Assembly (NCBI RefSeq): GCF_000369045.1
Contig: NZ_KB849786.1
Coordinates: forward strand, 603,906 to 667,905
Source: Acinetobacter pittii ATCC 19004 = CIP 70.29
GTDB lineage: Bacteria; Pseudomonadota; Gammaproteobacteria; Pseudomonadales; Moraxellaceae
DNA length: 64,000 bases
Direction: 5' to 3'
Under the pieces are notes generated by a model. It had not been told where the DNA came from, ran no database searches, and worked only from the letters and a program-made list of their open reading frames with translations. A program made the translations under genes and the position numbers. Positions 1 through 10,664 of this stretch are shown here, in pieces; the first letter of the stretch is position 1; each line of letters opens with the position of its first letter.

Positions 1-876
1 ACGATTAACTCATTAAAAAATCGTAATAACATTGAGGTAATTAATAAATCATTACTTATTCAACGCCAAAAATTTGAAGGTACAGTGCAGTTAGCTTTAG
101 ATGCTTTTGAGAAAAAGAAGGTAGAAAAAGTTGTTCTTTCTCAGGCTATTGAATATGAGTTTAACCGTCATCAAGAGCCAGAAAATTTATTGGCTGCTTT
201 ATTAAAACAAAATCCAAATGCTTATAATTTTGTGATTCCAGTAGAACATAATAATTATATTCTCGGCGCAAGCCCAGAACTGCTTTTATCAAAACAAGGT
301 CGTATTGTAACCAGTAATCCTTTGGCCGGTTCTAGACCCAAATCTCAAATTTCTGAAAAAAATTTCGTCAGCCAACAAGAATTAAATCATTCTGAGAAAG
401 ACCAACATGAACATCGAATTGTGGTTGAAAATATTATTAGAAATTTAGCCACTCATTGTGTAGAGCTTAAGGTTTCTGAATTTCCAGATATTCTAGAAAC
501 ATCAACAATGTTGCATTTATCATCAGAATTCCAAGGTGTGCTTAAGCAACAAGCTCCGAATGCATTAAACCTTGCATTAGAATTACATCCAACACCAGCA
601 GTTTGTGGCTCACCAACTCATGTTGCTAAGCAGTTTATTTTAGATCATGAAGGTTATGACCGACATTATTATACGGGGTTAGTCGGCTGGATGGATGCCG
701 AGGGTAATGGAGAATGGGTAGTGACGATTCGCTGTGGTCTACTCAGTGAAAATAAAATGCGCTTATATGCTGGTGCGGGGATTGTCGAAGGGTCAGATGC
801 TGAAGCTGAATGGTTAGAAACAGAAGCTAAAATGCAAACCATGCTAAATATTCTAAATACAAAAATTGCTGTGTAA
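1..876 (+). CDS. basJ: Isochorismate synthase, 3' part (probable BasJ, acinetobactin pathway)
   Basis: Converts chorismate to isochorismate, the first step toward the 2,3-dihydroxybenzoate unit of catecholate siderophores. The reading frame is open from base 1, so the true start lies before the window; the GTG at 85 is internal. The visible 291 residues are the C-terminal two thirds of the chorismate-utilising fold: the segments ASPELLLS, NPLAGSRP, LHPTPAVCGSP, YDRHYYTGLVGW and a final GAGIVEGSDAEAEWLETEAK are hallmarks of EntC/DhbC/MenF proteins. The gene ends in a bidirectional terminator shared with the converging L,D-transpeptidase. In Acinetobacter of the baumannii complex the last gene of the acinetobactin cluster is basJ, and this position near ampC/folE matches my memory of that locus. 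The enzyme family is certain; the assignment to acinetobactin rests on context because the cluster itself is outside the window. Confidence 0.85.
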   Translation, partial: TINSLKNRNNIEVINKSLLIQRQKFEGTVQLALDAFEKKKVEKVVLSQAIEYEFNRHQEPENLLAALLKQNPNAYNFVIPVEHNNYILGASPELLLSKQGRIVTSNPLAGSRPKSQISEKNFVSQQELNHSEKDQHEHRIVVENIIRNLATHCVELKVSEFPDILETSTMLHLSSEFQGVLKQQAPNALNLALELHPTPAVCGSPTHVAKQFILDHEGYDRHYYTGLVGWMDAEGNGEWVVTIRCGLLSENKMRLYAGAGIVEGSDAEAEWLETEAKMQTMLNILNTKIAV

Positions 877-954
877 TTATTAAACCTAGGCTGGTTTTAT
901 TTTTATAGTCAAAACAATAACTAAGTATTCTAGTGAGATATATTAAAAATTTAA

Positions 955-988
955 TAAAAAAGCCTGCATAAAGCAGGCTCTTTTATTT
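955..988. terminator. Bidirectional Rho-independent terminator
   Basis: The stem AGCCTGC/GCAGGCT with a short loop is flanked by an A-run on one side and a T-run on the other. It lies between the convergent basJ and L,D-transpeptidase genes and can serve both. Confidence 0.85.
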
Positions 989-995
989 AAGAGGA

Positions 996-2237
996 TTATT
1001 CTAAGAATTTAACGGTTACGCCAGAACGTACTTTACTACCTAAATCGTTAGCATCCCAGTTTGTTAAACGGATACAACCATGTGATGCAGTTTTAGAAAT
1101 TAAAGACGGGTTTGGTGTACCGTGAATACCAAAAGATTTTTTACTTAAACCGATCCAGATATTACCTACAGGTGCATTTGGACCAGGTGGTAAAGAAAGA
1201 GGTTTCAAGTTTTTACCTTGAATAAAGTTTGATGGTGAGTAGCTATACCAAGGATTACGAGCCACACCAACTACCTTGTAAGTACCGGTCGGAGAAGGCG
1301 TATCAGTACTGCCAATTGTTGCAGGAAATGACGCAATCATTTGGTTACGGCTATTGAAGAGATACAATTGTTTTGCACCTTTATGCGCAATAATCAAATG
1401 AATGTCTTCTGGTAAATCATTGCGTACGTTTGGAACAATGATTTTTTCACCCGCTTTTTTGAATGTTGCTGTTGGATTGATTGTTTTTAAGAAAGCTTCA
1501 TCGATATGAAACTTTTCGCCCAACATTTCGCTAACACGAGTGTAATACAAACCTTTCATTTTAGCCTGTAAAGCATAATCAGAAGGAATTGATTGTGCAT
1601 ATGGGCCTTTTAAATCAGCATCAGTAATGGTGTATTCAATAAATGAAGGTTTTGTTTGCTTAGCAACTAATGCATCCCAAGTTTCTTTAGTCAGTTCACC
1701 AGTAGGTGATAAACCATTCATTTGCTGGAATGAAGAGATTGCTTTTAAAGTGTTTTTGCCACTCATACCGTCAATTGCACCTGGTGATGCATGTGCATTA
1801 TTTAGCATGACGTGAGCACGAGCGTAAACTGGAAACTGGCCTTTACCAATATTTTCATACCATTCAGCCGAATTTAAGCTATCTAATGTCCAAGAAACTG
1901 CTGGAGCTGAAGTCTTTGCAGTTGTTGTGGTCGTTTTAGCTACGGCTACCGGTGCTGAAGCGGCAATACCTGAATCAGCATTTTGGTCTTCAGTTTTTTG
2001 CAAATTTTGTAATGTTGTTGACGCTCGATTTAAGTCACTTTGTTCTTGAGCGGTAATTTGTGTCGAAGCTTGAGCTTTTACAGTTGAAGCTGCATCTACT
2101 GCTAAAGGATCAATCGGATCTTCTACAGGAGCTGATACCTTTTTAGGGTTCAGGGGTTGCTCAGTTGTTGAAGCAGCAAAAGCAACATTAGCAATAATAC
2201 AACTTAAACTCATAGCGAGTAATGAGCGAACAAACAT
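996..2237 (-). CDS. Periplasmic L,D-transpeptidase (YkuD) with peptidoglycan-binding domain
   Basis: Forms 3-3 cross-links in peptidoglycan or attaches groups to it through an active-site cysteine. The protein has 413 residues from the ATG at 2237, which has an AAGG nine bases upstream; a TTG nine bases earlier is less likely. Order of parts: signal peptide (residues 1-22, ending AFA), a low-complexity Ala/Thr-rich linker to about 120, a PG_binding_1-like helical domain (about 130-190, INGMSGK-like region reading AIDGMSGKNTLKAISSFQQ), a LysM-like stretch ending IIVPN, and the YkuD catalytic domain with HGTPNPS followed by SHGCIRLTNWD, catalytic Cys about residue 388. Acinetobacter strains carry more than one such enzyme (LdtJ, LdtK); I cannot tell from sequence alone which one this is, so no symbol is given. 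Confidence 0.9.
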   Translation of the reverse strand: MFVRSLLAMSLSCIIANVAFAASTTEQPLNPKKVSAPVEDPIDPLAVDAASTVKAQASTQITAQEQSDLNRASTTLQNLQKTEDQNADSGIAASAPVAVAKTTTTTAKTSAPAVSWTLDSLNSAEWYENIGKGQFPVYARAHVMLNNAHASPGAIDGMSGKNTLKAISSFQQMNGLSPTGELTKETWDALVAKQTKPSFIEYTITDADLKGPYAQSIPSDYALQAKMKGLYYTRVSEMLGEKFHIDEAFLKTINPTATFKKAGEKIIVPNVRNDLPEDIHLIIAHKGAKQLYLFNSRNQMIASFPATIGSTDTPSPTGTYKVVGVARNPWYSYSPSNFIQGKNLKPLSLPPGPNAPVGNIWIGLSKKSFGIHGTPNPSLISKTASHGCIRLTNWDANDLGSKVRSGVTVKFLE

Positions 2238-2499
2238 GTAATTCAACCTTAAGAATTTTCATATAAGCAATAGGGGCATGATCTAATCTAAAATTGCATA
2301 AAATTACCAATAACTCATCTCTATGAGCCCAAGATTGGCAATTTAGTGGTTAAAAGAATATCAATAGACCCGATGTAACATGTTGCAAGTATTGCAGAAA
2401 ACCTTGCTGCTTGCAGTAGACTTTTGTGTAAATATGCATTTTTTAGTAGATTGACGAGTTTTTTGTGTGAAATTGAAATTATAAAAATCTCTATGTTTT

Positions 2500-2508
2500 T
2501 GATATGAT
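2500..2508 (+). promoter_or_regulatory. Probable extended -10 promoter of hemE
   Basis: The sequence TGATATGAT is an extended -10 element (TGnTATGAT) about 30 bases before the hemE start. A TTGAAA lies at 2473-2478, but the spacing is too long for a normal -35, so this would be an extended -10 promoter with a weak -35. Confidence 0.4.
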
Positions 2509-2538
2509 GCTGCCACATAAAGAATATAGAGATTGGTA

Positions 2539-3612
2539 ATGACGACTTTGAAAAATGATCGTTTCCTACGAGCTTTGTTACGCGAACCTGTAGATACCAC
2601 ACCGGTATGGATGATGCGTCAAGCAGGACGTTATTTGCCTGAATATCGTGAAACACGTTCAAAAGCAGGCGACTTTCTATCTCTATGTAAAAATACAGAA
2701 TTTGCTTGTGAAGTGACTTTGCAGCCTTTACGCCGTTACGATTTAGACGCAGCAATTTTATTTTCAGATATTTTAACAATTCCTGATGCATTAGGCTTAG
2801 GGCTTTATTTTGAAACGGGTGAAGGCCCTAAGTTTCAAAAAACTGTTCGTACTGAACAAGATGTCGCGAATTTACCCAAGCTAAATGCAAAGTCAGACCT
2901 TGATTATGTGATGAATGCAGTAAGCACAATTCGCTCTGCTTTAGGTGGCCAAGTTCCACTGATTGGTTTTTCTGGTAGTCCTTGGACATTAGCAACGTAT
3001 ATGGTTGAAGGTGGTTCAAGTAAAGAGTTCCGTTTTACCAAGCAGATGATGTACGCGCAACCAGAAATTTTGCATGCTTTACTTGATCATCTAGCAGATT
3101 CAGTTACTGACTATTTAAATGCTCAAATTGATGCAGGTGCTCAGGCTATCCAGATCTTTGATAGCTGGGGTGGGGCATTAGCACATCGTGAATATGTCGA
3201 ATTCTCTTTAAACTACATGAATAAAATCATTGCTGGTTTGCAACGTGAGAAAGATGGTCGCCGTATTCCTGTTATTGTTTTCACTAAAGGTGGCGGTCAA
3301 TGGTTAGAGCCAATGATTACGACTGGTGCAGATGCATTAGGTTTAGATTGGACTACTCCACTTAATACAGCTCGTAATATTGTGTCGGGACGTGTAGCGC
3401 TACAAGGTAATCTTGACCCTGCTGTTTTATATGGCTCGGCTGCTTCAATTGAAAAAGCTGTAAAAGCAATGTTAGACGATGCTTATGCAAACGGTGAAAA
3501 AACAGGTTACGTTGCTAACTTAGGCCACGGTATTACCCAGTGGGTAGACCCTGCGCAACCAAAAATCTTTGTAGATACAGTACATGAGTATAGTGCTAAA
3601 TATCTAGGATAG
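2539..3612 (+). CDS. hemE: Uroporphyrinogen decarboxylase
   Basis: Removes four carboxyl groups from uroporphyrinogen III to give coproporphyrinogen III in heme synthesis, in the cytoplasm. The 357-residue product (family usual about 355) matches E. coli HemE nearly end to end: [35 protein letters not shown] at the N-terminus includes the invariant [10 protein letters not shown] loop, followed by [34 protein letters not shown] and LGHGI. The start is taken at ATG 2539, where homology begins; a TTG at 2533 is in frame but adds nothing conserved. It is transcribed with a DUF817 membrane protein that begins seven bases after its stop. Confidence 0.97.
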   Translation: MTTLKNDRFLRALLREPVDTTPVWMMRQAGRYLPEYRETRSKAGDFLSLCKNTEFACEVTLQPLRRYDLDAAILFSDILTIPDALGLGLYFETGEGPKFQKTVRTEQDVANLPKLNAKSDLDYVMNAVSTIRSALGGQVPLIGFSGSPWTLATYMVEGGSSKEFRFTKQMMYAQPEILHALLDHLADSVTDYLNAQIDAGAQAIQIFDSWGGALAHREYVEFSLNYMNKIIAGLQREKDGRRIPVIVFTKGGGQWLEPMITTGADALGLDWTTPLNTARNIVSGRVALQGNLDPAVLYGSAASIEKAVKAMLDDAYANGEKTGYVANLGHGITQWVDPAQPKIFVDTVHEYSAKYLG

Positions 3613-3618
3613 TTTTTT

Positions 3619-4413
3619 GTGCGCCATCTCACTTTACCAATTCATTTTATCGGCAAGGCTGTTTCGGCAGCCTTGTTTGGTATTCTACTTTTAATTGCTT
3701 TTGCTTTAACAGCACCGATGGGAAGCCATGAATATATGGGTTTTTATCGTTATGATTATTTACTCATCTATGCAGTGCTGATTCAGATCTGTCTTTTATA
3801 TTTAAAACTTGAATCATGGGCAGAAGCTAAAGTTATTGCTTTATTTCATGTCATGGCGATGGTCATGGAAATATTTTTAACGCATCCTGCGATTGCATCA
3901 TGGCAATATCCTCAGCCTGCGATATTTAAAATTTTAACTGTGCCTTTATTTGCAGGCTTTATGTATTCGGCTGTAGGTAGTTTTTTTGCGCGATCACTCC
4001 GATTATTTAAGGTTTCTTTTGAAAAACTTCCAAGTTTTGGAACGATGCTTTTACTCGCATTTTTCTCATATATAAACTTTATGAGTAAATTTTTTGTACC
4101 TGATATTCGCTATATTTTATTTGCGATCAGTATTTTTATTTTTTGGAAGACCAAACTTTATTTTCAGCTAAATGAATATAAATTTAAAATCCCGATGTTA
4201 CCTGTATTGTTGACCCTCGCTTTTCTAATCTGGATTGCTGAAAATATTAGTACTTTTTATAAAATCTGGCTCTATCCAAGTCAGGTAGATGCTTGGCATA
4301 TGGTAGGTTGGGGTAAACTGGGGTCATGGTATTTATTATTACTTTTAAGTTTGGTTCTCGTGCTTAAAATATTAGGTCATCGAGATAATCAAGGTAACTG
4401 GAATCTAAGGTAA
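3619..4413 (+). CDS. DUF817 family integral membrane protein
   Basis: A 264-residue inner-membrane protein of unknown function. I recognise the family from the spacing of conserved aromatic segments (PMGSHEYMGFYRYDYLLIYA near residue 40; HPAIASWQYPQPAIFKILTVPLFAGFMYSAVGS near 90-120; NFMSKFFVPDIRY near 155). It has about eight hydrophobic spans and no signal peptide. The start is GTG at 3619, only six bases after the hemE stop, so it is probably co-transcribed with hemE. No metal or catalytic motif is evident. The link to hemE may be only positional. It is followed by about 145 bases without a gene before the next start. Confidence 0.8.
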   Translation: MRHLTLPIHFIGKAVSAALFGILLLIAFALTAPMGSHEYMGFYRYDYLLIYAVLIQICLLYLKLESWAEAKVIALFHVMAMVMEIFLTHPAIASWQYPQPAIFKILTVPLFAGFMYSAVGSFFARSLRLFKVSFEKLPSFGTMLLLAFFSYINFMSKFFVPDIRYILFAISIFIFWKTKLYFQLNEYKFKIPMLPVLLTLAFLIWIAENISTFYKIWLYPSQVDAWHMVGWGKLGSWYLLLLLSLVLVLKILGHRDNQGNWNLR

Positions 4414-4558
4414 ATTTTTTCGTTAGCACTTTTCATCATATTATTTATTTTTTAATTGCTAAATCACAGCCTTCTCGCTATCTTTAATATCGTGTAATAA
4501 GAATTACACATAACAATACATAAGAAACAATCAATAATGATTTTGGAGATATACATCT

Positions 4559-5029
4559 ATGTTAAAAAAATTAGCTTTAGCTGCTTTGTTAGCAGCTGGT
4601 TCAAGTGTTGCTATGGCTGATAACGATGTAGGTTGTGGTGTGGGTACGCAAGTATGGGCTGGCCAAAAAGGAGTGGTGCCTAAAATTCTTGCTGCAACAA
4701 CAAATGGTATTTTTACTAACCAATTACTAGGGATTACTTTTGGTACTTTAGGCTGCCGTCAAGGCGGAACAGTAACTGCGCAAGTGGTTACATTCACAAA
4801 TGAAAATGCTGAAGCTTTAGCACGTGATATGGCAGTAGGCCAAGGTGAAAGCCTGAACGTACTTGCTGAGTTAATGCAAATCAAACCTCAAGACAAAGAT
4901 CGTTTCTTTAAAGTTTCAAAAGCAAACTTTGGTGAAATCTATTCTGCAAATAATCAAAATACGCTTCAAGTTTTAGCATCATTACAAACAGTAATGGCTA
5001 AAGATGACGTTTTAAAAGCTTACGTATAA
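4559..5029 (+). CDS. DUF3015-type secreted protein
   Basis: A 156-residue exported protein of unknown function. Residues 1-20 are a clear signal peptide ending AMA, and the mature part starts DNDVGCGVG. The early pattern C-G-x-G-T-x-x-W-x-G plus a second cysteine in GTLGCRQGG suggests one disulfide in the periplasm. The body resembles DUF3015 proteins, which are common in gammaproteobacteria. It follows a separate intergenic stretch and ends at its own terminator, so it is probably a single-gene unit. A GGAG lies about ten bases before the ATG. Confidence 0.75.
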   Translation: MLKKLALAALLAAGSSVAMADNDVGCGVGTQVWAGQKGVVPKILAATTNGIFTNQLLGITFGTLGCRQGGTVTAQVVTFTNENAEALARDMAVGQGESLNVLAELMQIKPQDKDRFFKVSKANFGEIYSANNQNTLQVLASLQTVMAKDDVLKAYV

Positions 5030-5039
5030 GTTTGAAACT

Positions 5040-5068
5040 GAAAACCCTGTCGTATGGCAGGGTTTTTC
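5040..5068 (+). terminator. Rho-independent terminator after the DUF3015 gene
   Basis: AACCCTG and CAGGGTT pair around a short loop and are followed by a run of Ts. Confidence 0.75.
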
Positions 5069-5099
5069 TTATATTTAATGATAAAAATTGATGAGCTTA

Positions 5100-6983
5100 A
5101 TGAAGTCAGTTGTTTTAGTTTTTGCCTCTCTGGCAGTGAATATTGCTTATTCAGCAGATATAAATCCATCTATTCAAAAATATTGGTCAATTGCAGAACA
5201 ACAAAATCTAGATCAAGACATTACATGGCAAAGGCTGATGTATGCCAATAAAAATCAGAAAAGTGAGGTTACTTATTCTGGCTATTTCTTATCAGAAAAT
5301 GGAAAAAATAACTTAAAAGAAGAACTAAAAGCTGACATTTCAGCATTATTTGTGCCTGCTCAAGATAATCAGTCGATTCGTTGTAAGTTTCCGGCACGTA
5401 GTCAATGGCTCATGCAAAAAGTCGGCATTCAAGAAAATGAATTGCCTCAAGTAAAGTGTACCGAATTTGAAAACTGGATTGGGCAGATTAAGCCTCATAA
5501 AGCGACCTTAATTTATGCGACCGATTTTATGGGCAATCCTAGCTCAATGTTTGGTCATACGTTATTGCGTTTGGACCCAAAAGATCAACAGCAGTTAAAC
5601 CTTGTCTCTTACGCCGTAAACTATGCAGCAACTGTGGCAGGCAACGACAACTGGTCATATGCATGGAAAGGTTTAACGGGGCAGTATCCAGGCGAATATT
5701 CATTGATGCCTTATTATCGTAAGGTAAAAGAGTATGGTGATTTTGAAAGCCGCGATTTGTGGGAATATGAGTTAAATCTATCACCTGAAGAAACTCGGTT
5801 TTTAGTAAGCCATATTTGGGAAATGCAACATGTGAGCTTTCCTTATTATTTTGTGAGTGATAACTGTGCCTATCGATTGTTGGGGTTAGTGGATTTAGTA
5901 AAACCTGAATCTAACTTGCAAGAGAAATTCACCTATGCATCGATTCCAATGGAAACCATTAAATCGATGCAGCAGCAGGGGCTCACCAAAGCTCCTGTAT
6001 ATCGACCTGCTTTAGAAACCCAATTATTGGCCCAAGCTCATCAGCATGGCGCCTCACTGGCGAAGGTGGCTCATCAAATTGCGATGCTGCCTATACAGCA
6101 GTCTTCTCAGATTTTAAAATCATTTACTGAGCAGGATCAGGCTAAAATCCTCGAGATGGCTTACGATGATTTATATCTACAGTTTATTGGTCGTAAAGTT
6201 GAAGAAAGCATTGCTCAGCCGCAGTTACGTCAGCTTTTAGCACTCAGAAGTCAGATTGATTTAGATAAGCAACGTCAAGAACCAAAAAGACCAACAAAGG
6301 AGCCGACTCAAGGCCATAACGCACGTAATCTTTCATTAAAAGCTGGTGAGGTTCAAGGCGATAAGTTTATCGAACTTGGTCATCGCCAAGCCTATCATGA
6401 TTTAATAGATCCTCAAGGAGGCTATCGTGCAGGTACTCAATTACTATTTTTAAATGGTAATGCACAGTGGCGAGATGACCATTTAAAACTAGAACGTCTT
6501 GATCTGTTAGAAGTGAACTCTTATAACCCGATTCAACCATTTAAAACACCACTGAGTTGGGGTTTTAACTTAGGTTGGCGTCAAGAAGCTATTCATGATG
6601 GAAGCTTTAGTGAAGACAAACAACACGGCGTAGCAAGCTTTAATGCTCAGGTCGGTTACAGTCTTGCAGACTATGGGCGAAAGCATATTTGCTATGGACA
6701 AGTACAGACCTACGTACAAACAGGTTCAAATCTAGATAAAGGGTGGCGCGTAGGTATGGGGCCAACTTTAGGTTGTATGAATCAATGGTTTGAGCGTTTC
6801 AACTCTGTGGTGCAAATTGAATTGCCATATTGGGAAGATCAAAACCAATGGAATTTGAGAGTAAATACTCAGTGGCAATATGTGATTAATCGCAATAATG
6901 CTGTTCGATTGAATTGGGACTATGAGCAACAAAACCATCAAGACTGGATGAAATCAAGTCTAGGATATGTTTGGTTCTTTTAA
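5100..6983 (+). CDS. DUF4105 (Lnb-type) periplasmic domain protein with probable outer-membrane barrel
   Basis: A 627-residue exported protein. From the ATG at 5100 residues 1-18 form a signal peptide ending AYSA; in-frame ATG 5091 and TTG 5088 are alternatives. The middle (about 120-270) carries the DUF4105 signature: ATDFMGNPSSMFGHTLLRLD with a conserved His (about 153) and YFVSDNCAYRLLGL with a conserved Cys (about 256), a layout like a papain/NlpC-type Cys-His pair. DUF4105 is the N-terminal domain of Lnb, a lipoprotein N-acyltransferase described in Bacteroides. From about 330 on the sequence alternates polar and hydrophobic residues in strand-like repeats (GYRAGTQLLFLNG, LSWGFNLGWRQE, HICYGQVQTYV, VRLNWDYE) and ends YVWFF, the aromatic C-terminus expected of an outer-membrane barrel. 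Its enzymatic role in Acinetobacter is unknown. It is flanked by terminators on both sides. Confidence 0.75.
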   Translation: MKSVVLVFASLAVNIAYSADINPSIQKYWSIAEQQNLDQDITWQRLMYANKNQKSEVTYSGYFLSENGKNNLKEELKADISALFVPAQDNQSIRCKFPARSQWLMQKVGIQENELPQVKCTEFENWIGQIKPHKATLIYATDFMGNPSSMFGHTLLRLDPKDQQQLNLVSYAVNYAATVAGNDNWSYAWKGLTGQYPGEYSLMPYYRKVKEYGDFESRDLWEYELNLSPEETRFLVSHIWEMQHVSFPYYFVSDNCAYRLLGLVDLVKPESNLQEKFTYASIPMETIKSMQQQGLTKAPVYRPALETQLLAQAHQHGASLAKVAHQIAMLPIQQSSQILKSFTEQDQAKILEMAYDDLYLQFIGRKVEESIAQPQLRQLLALRSQIDLDKQRQEPKRPTKEPTQGHNARNLSLKAGEVQGDKFIELGHRQAYHDLIDPQGGYRAGTQLLFLNGNAQWRDDHLKLERLDLLEVNSYNPIQPFKTPLSWGFNLGWRQEAIHDGSFSEDKQHGVASFNAQVGYSLADYGRKHICYGQVQTYVQTGSNLDKGWRVGMGPTLGCMNQWFERFNSVVQIELPYWEDQNQWNLRVNTQWQYVINRNNAVRLNWDYEQQNHQDWMKSSLGYVWFF

Positions 6984-6997
6984 AGAATAAATGTATA

Positions 6998-7036
6998 AAA
7001 AAAGAGAAATGAGTTTATTCATTTCTCTTTTTTTGT
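6998..7036. terminator. Bidirectional terminator
   Basis: AAAGAGAAATGA pairs with TCATTTCTCTTT around a 4-5 base loop, with A and T tracts outside. It separates the DUF4105 gene from the convergent beta-lactamase gene. Confidence 0.85.
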
Positions 7037-7051
7037 TTTTAAACAAGACGA

Positions 7052-8221
<1,170 letters not shown>

Positions 8222-8306
8222 TTAAAAAGAAAGATGCGTACTTTTATAACAAAAATCACTTAATTTAATTGTTATGTTTTATAGATTAAGTGCTTTAACT
8301 AGATAT

Positions 8307-8339
8307 AAAAAAGCCCAACGTCGTCGGGCTCTTATTTTT
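8307..8339 (-). terminator. Terminator of folE
   Basis: The stem AGCCCRACG/CGTYGGGCT type hairpin (8312-8330) is followed on the minus strand by a T-run. It isolates folE from the beta-lactamase gene downstream on the same strand. Confidence 0.8.
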
Positions 8340-8353
8340 GCATTAAAACCAGA

Positions 8354-8908
8354 TTAATAACTTTCTGGTACTGCGCTTAAAAATTCACGGCGTGCTTCTT
8401 TATCGGTTTTAAAATCGCCGACAAATGAAACTGTACGAGTTGTAGATTCTTGTTTACCTACACCACGCATCATCATACACATATGTGCTGAATCGATAAC
8501 TACAGCAACACCACGAGCGCCAGTCACTTCAGCAACGGCTTCTGCGATTTGTTGAGTCAGATTTTCCTGAATTTGCAAACGGCGAGCAAACATCTCAGTA
8601 ATACGTGCAAATTTAGATAAACCGAGAACTTTGCCTTCCGGTAAATAGGCTACATGAACACGGCCGTAGAATGGGAGGAGATGATGTTCGCAAAGCGAAT
8701 AGAATTCAATATTCTTCACCAATACCATTTCATGGTTATCTGATGGGAAAACAGCATTATTGGTGACTTCTTCTAAAGTTTTACTATAGCCAGAAGTTAA
8801 ATATGAAAAAGCTTTAGCCGCACGCACAGGCGTATCTTTAAGGCCGGGACGATCAAGATCTTCACCGACGGCAGTCAGGATATTTGCGTACGATTGCTGC
8901 ATTGACAT
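8354..8908 (-). CDS. folE: GTP cyclohydrolase I
   Basis: Converts GTP to 7,8-dihydroneopterin triphosphate, the first step of folate (and queuosine precursor) synthesis. The 184 residues match the short bacterial FolE form. The zinc ligands are visible: Cys73 and His76 in [10 protein letters not shown] and Cys144 in [21 protein letters not shown] and [12 protein letters not shown] are signature segments. The start at 8908 (MSMQQSY) could also be two codons later; no strong ribosome-binding site decides it. It is a monocistronic minus-strand gene between a 255-base divergent region shared with xdhA and its own terminator. Confidence 0.96.
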   Translation of the reverse strand: MSMQQSYANILTAVGEDLDRPGLKDTPVRAAKAFSYLTSGYSKTLEEVTNNAVFPSDNHEMVLVKNIEFYSLCEHHLLPFYGRVHVAYLPEGKVLGLSKFARITEMFARRLQIQENLTQQIAEAVAEVTGARGVAVVIDSAHMCMMMRGVGKQESTTRTVSFVGDFKTDKEARREFLSAVPESY

Positions 8909-9163
8909 AAGACGTATAAATTTACTCTATTAGACAAGCTCGGCATTGTATCAGAAACATGACCTGATGTTCATAAATCCTCGCACTATATTTATTTTGG
9001 TTTTGCGCAAGCTTAATAAAAGATGAATAAATTTCATGTTTTTTATCGTTAATAGTCAAGTGTTTGGACATGAAATGTGCGCTTAATATTGGTAAGTTCT
9101 AAATGATCGCGTAATGGCATCATATTTGCACAGAAGCATTATTATAAAGCATAAGGATAAACC

Positions 9164-10663
9164 ATGTTAGAACGTCCAATCACCTTCTTTTTCCGTGGTG
9201 GTCAGCAGCAAGTAGAAAATGTAGTACCTACAATGACGGTTTTACAATTTCTACGAGAATATACCCAAACTGGTAAGACTAGGCAGACTGGTACAAAAGA
9301 GGGATGTGCTGAGGGCGATTGTGGTGCATGTACAGTAGTGATTGGTGAGTTCGTCAATGACAACCTGCAATTACGCACTGTGAATGCGTGTATTCAGTTT
9401 TTACCCACTTTAGATGGTAAAGCCTTATTTACAGTAGAAGACCTTCATAGCTTATTGCCTGTACAAGATGGCACACTTCATCCGGTACAACAGGCGATGG
9501 TTGATATGCATGGTTCACAATGCGGTTTTTGTACACCCGGTTTTATCATGTCGTTATGGTCAATGTACGAAAATGAACAACATTCTCCAAGCAAAGATAA
9601 AATCAGTGATTATCTTTCTGGAAACTTATGTCGCTGTACAGGCTATCGCCCTATTTTAGATGCAGCACAAAAAGCTTATGACTATCCACGTGTTGTATTA
9701 GAACGTCAAAAATTAATTGATGTATTAAAAGAGATCAGAACATTACCTGCATTGCATTTGAATGATCAAAAGCAGCAATTTTTTGCACCCAAGACTTTGC
9801 AGGATTTTGCTACTTTACGTTTACAGTTGCCGCAAGCACGTATTGTTGCAGGTAGCACAGATGTAGGTTTGTGGGTCACAAAGCAGGGCCGTGATTTGGG
9901 CGATATGCTTTATATCGGTCAAGTTGAAGAGCTGAAAAAGATTGTAGTCACAGACCATGCTTTAACGATTGGAGCAAATGTAAGTTTGAGCGATGCACTC
10001 ATTAAAATTTCAGATTTTTATCCCGACTTTCAAGAATTACAGCGCCGTTTTGCTTCCATGCCGATTAAAAATGCAGGAACACTAGGTGGAAATATTGCTA
10101 ATGGTTCGCCTATTGGTGATTCAATGCCGGCATTAATTACGCTAGGTACACGATTGATTTTGCGTGTAGGTGAGCAGACCCGTGAAATTGCTTTGGAAGA
10201 CTTTTATTTAGACTATCAAAAAACAGCATTACGACTTGGTGAGTTTGTTGAGGCGATTGTTATTCCGCTTCGCGAAGGGCAGACACGTTTTAAATTTGCC
10301 AGCTATAAAATTGCCAAACGTTTTGAGCAAGATATTTCTGCGGTATGTGCAGCCATTTCATGCGATTTAGATAATGATGATGTCGCTCACAATGTAAGAA
10401 TTGCTTTTGGTGGTATGGCTGCTATTCCCAAACGTGCAAAATATGCAGAAGCCATATTGGAAGGCCAGCAAATTACAGCAGAATTGATCGTTCAGGCGCA
10501 GCAGGCCTTGTCGCAAGACTATCAACCCTTAGATGATGGACGTGCTAGCTCGGCATATCGTTTACACGTCGCGAAAAACTGTTTACAGCGCTTTTATGTA
10601 GAAAAAATTCTGTCTCAAACACTCACTCGTGTGAATGACCTGATTGCTATGGTGGAGATCTAA
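9164..10663 (+). CDS. xdhA: Xanthine dehydrogenase small subunit (2Fe-2S and FAD)
   Basis: Electron-transfer subunit of the cytoplasmic molybdoenzyme that oxidises hypoxanthine and xanthine to urate. The 499 residues hold an N-terminal plant-type 2Fe-2S domain (CAEGDCGAC plus a downstream Cys, about 47-80), the second 2Fe-2S domain (CGFCTPGF and CRCTGYRP, about 115-160), and an FAD-binding domain (from about 195: AGSTDVGL, NAGTLGGNIANGSPIGD) with a CO dehydrogenase flavoprotein-like C-terminus. An AAGGAT precedes the ATG. It starts an operon with xdhB, whose ATG comes one base after this stop, and xdhC. No regulator gene is adjacent; the 255 bases before it show no clear operator. Confidence 0.96.
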   Translation: MLERPITFFFRGGQQQVENVVPTMTVLQFLREYTQTGKTRQTGTKEGCAEGDCGACTVVIGEFVNDNLQLRTVNACIQFLPTLDGKALFTVEDLHSLLPVQDGTLHPVQQAMVDMHGSQCGFCTPGFIMSLWSMYENEQHSPSKDKISDYLSGNLCRCTGYRPILDAAQKAYDYPRVVLERQKLIDVLKEIRTLPALHLNDQKQQFFAPKTLQDFATLRLQLPQARIVAGSTDVGLWVTKQGRDLGDMLYIGQVEELKKIVVTDHALTIGANVSLSDALIKISDFYPDFQELQRRFASMPIKNAGTLGGNIANGSPIGDSMPALITLGTRLILRVGEQTREIALEDFYLDYQKTALRLGEFVEAIVIPLREGQTRFKFASYKIAKRFEQDISAVCAAISCDLDNDDVAHNVRIAFGGMAAIPKRAKYAEAILEGQQITAELIVQAQQALSQDYQPLDDGRASSAYRLHVAKNCLQRFYVEKILSQTLTRVNDLIAMVEI

Positions 10664-10664
10664 T

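Noticed and set aside
2321..2791. A 156-codon minus-strand frame overlapping the start of hemE
   Set aside because: It is antisense to hemE over half its length, has no family resemblance and contains the hemE promoter region.
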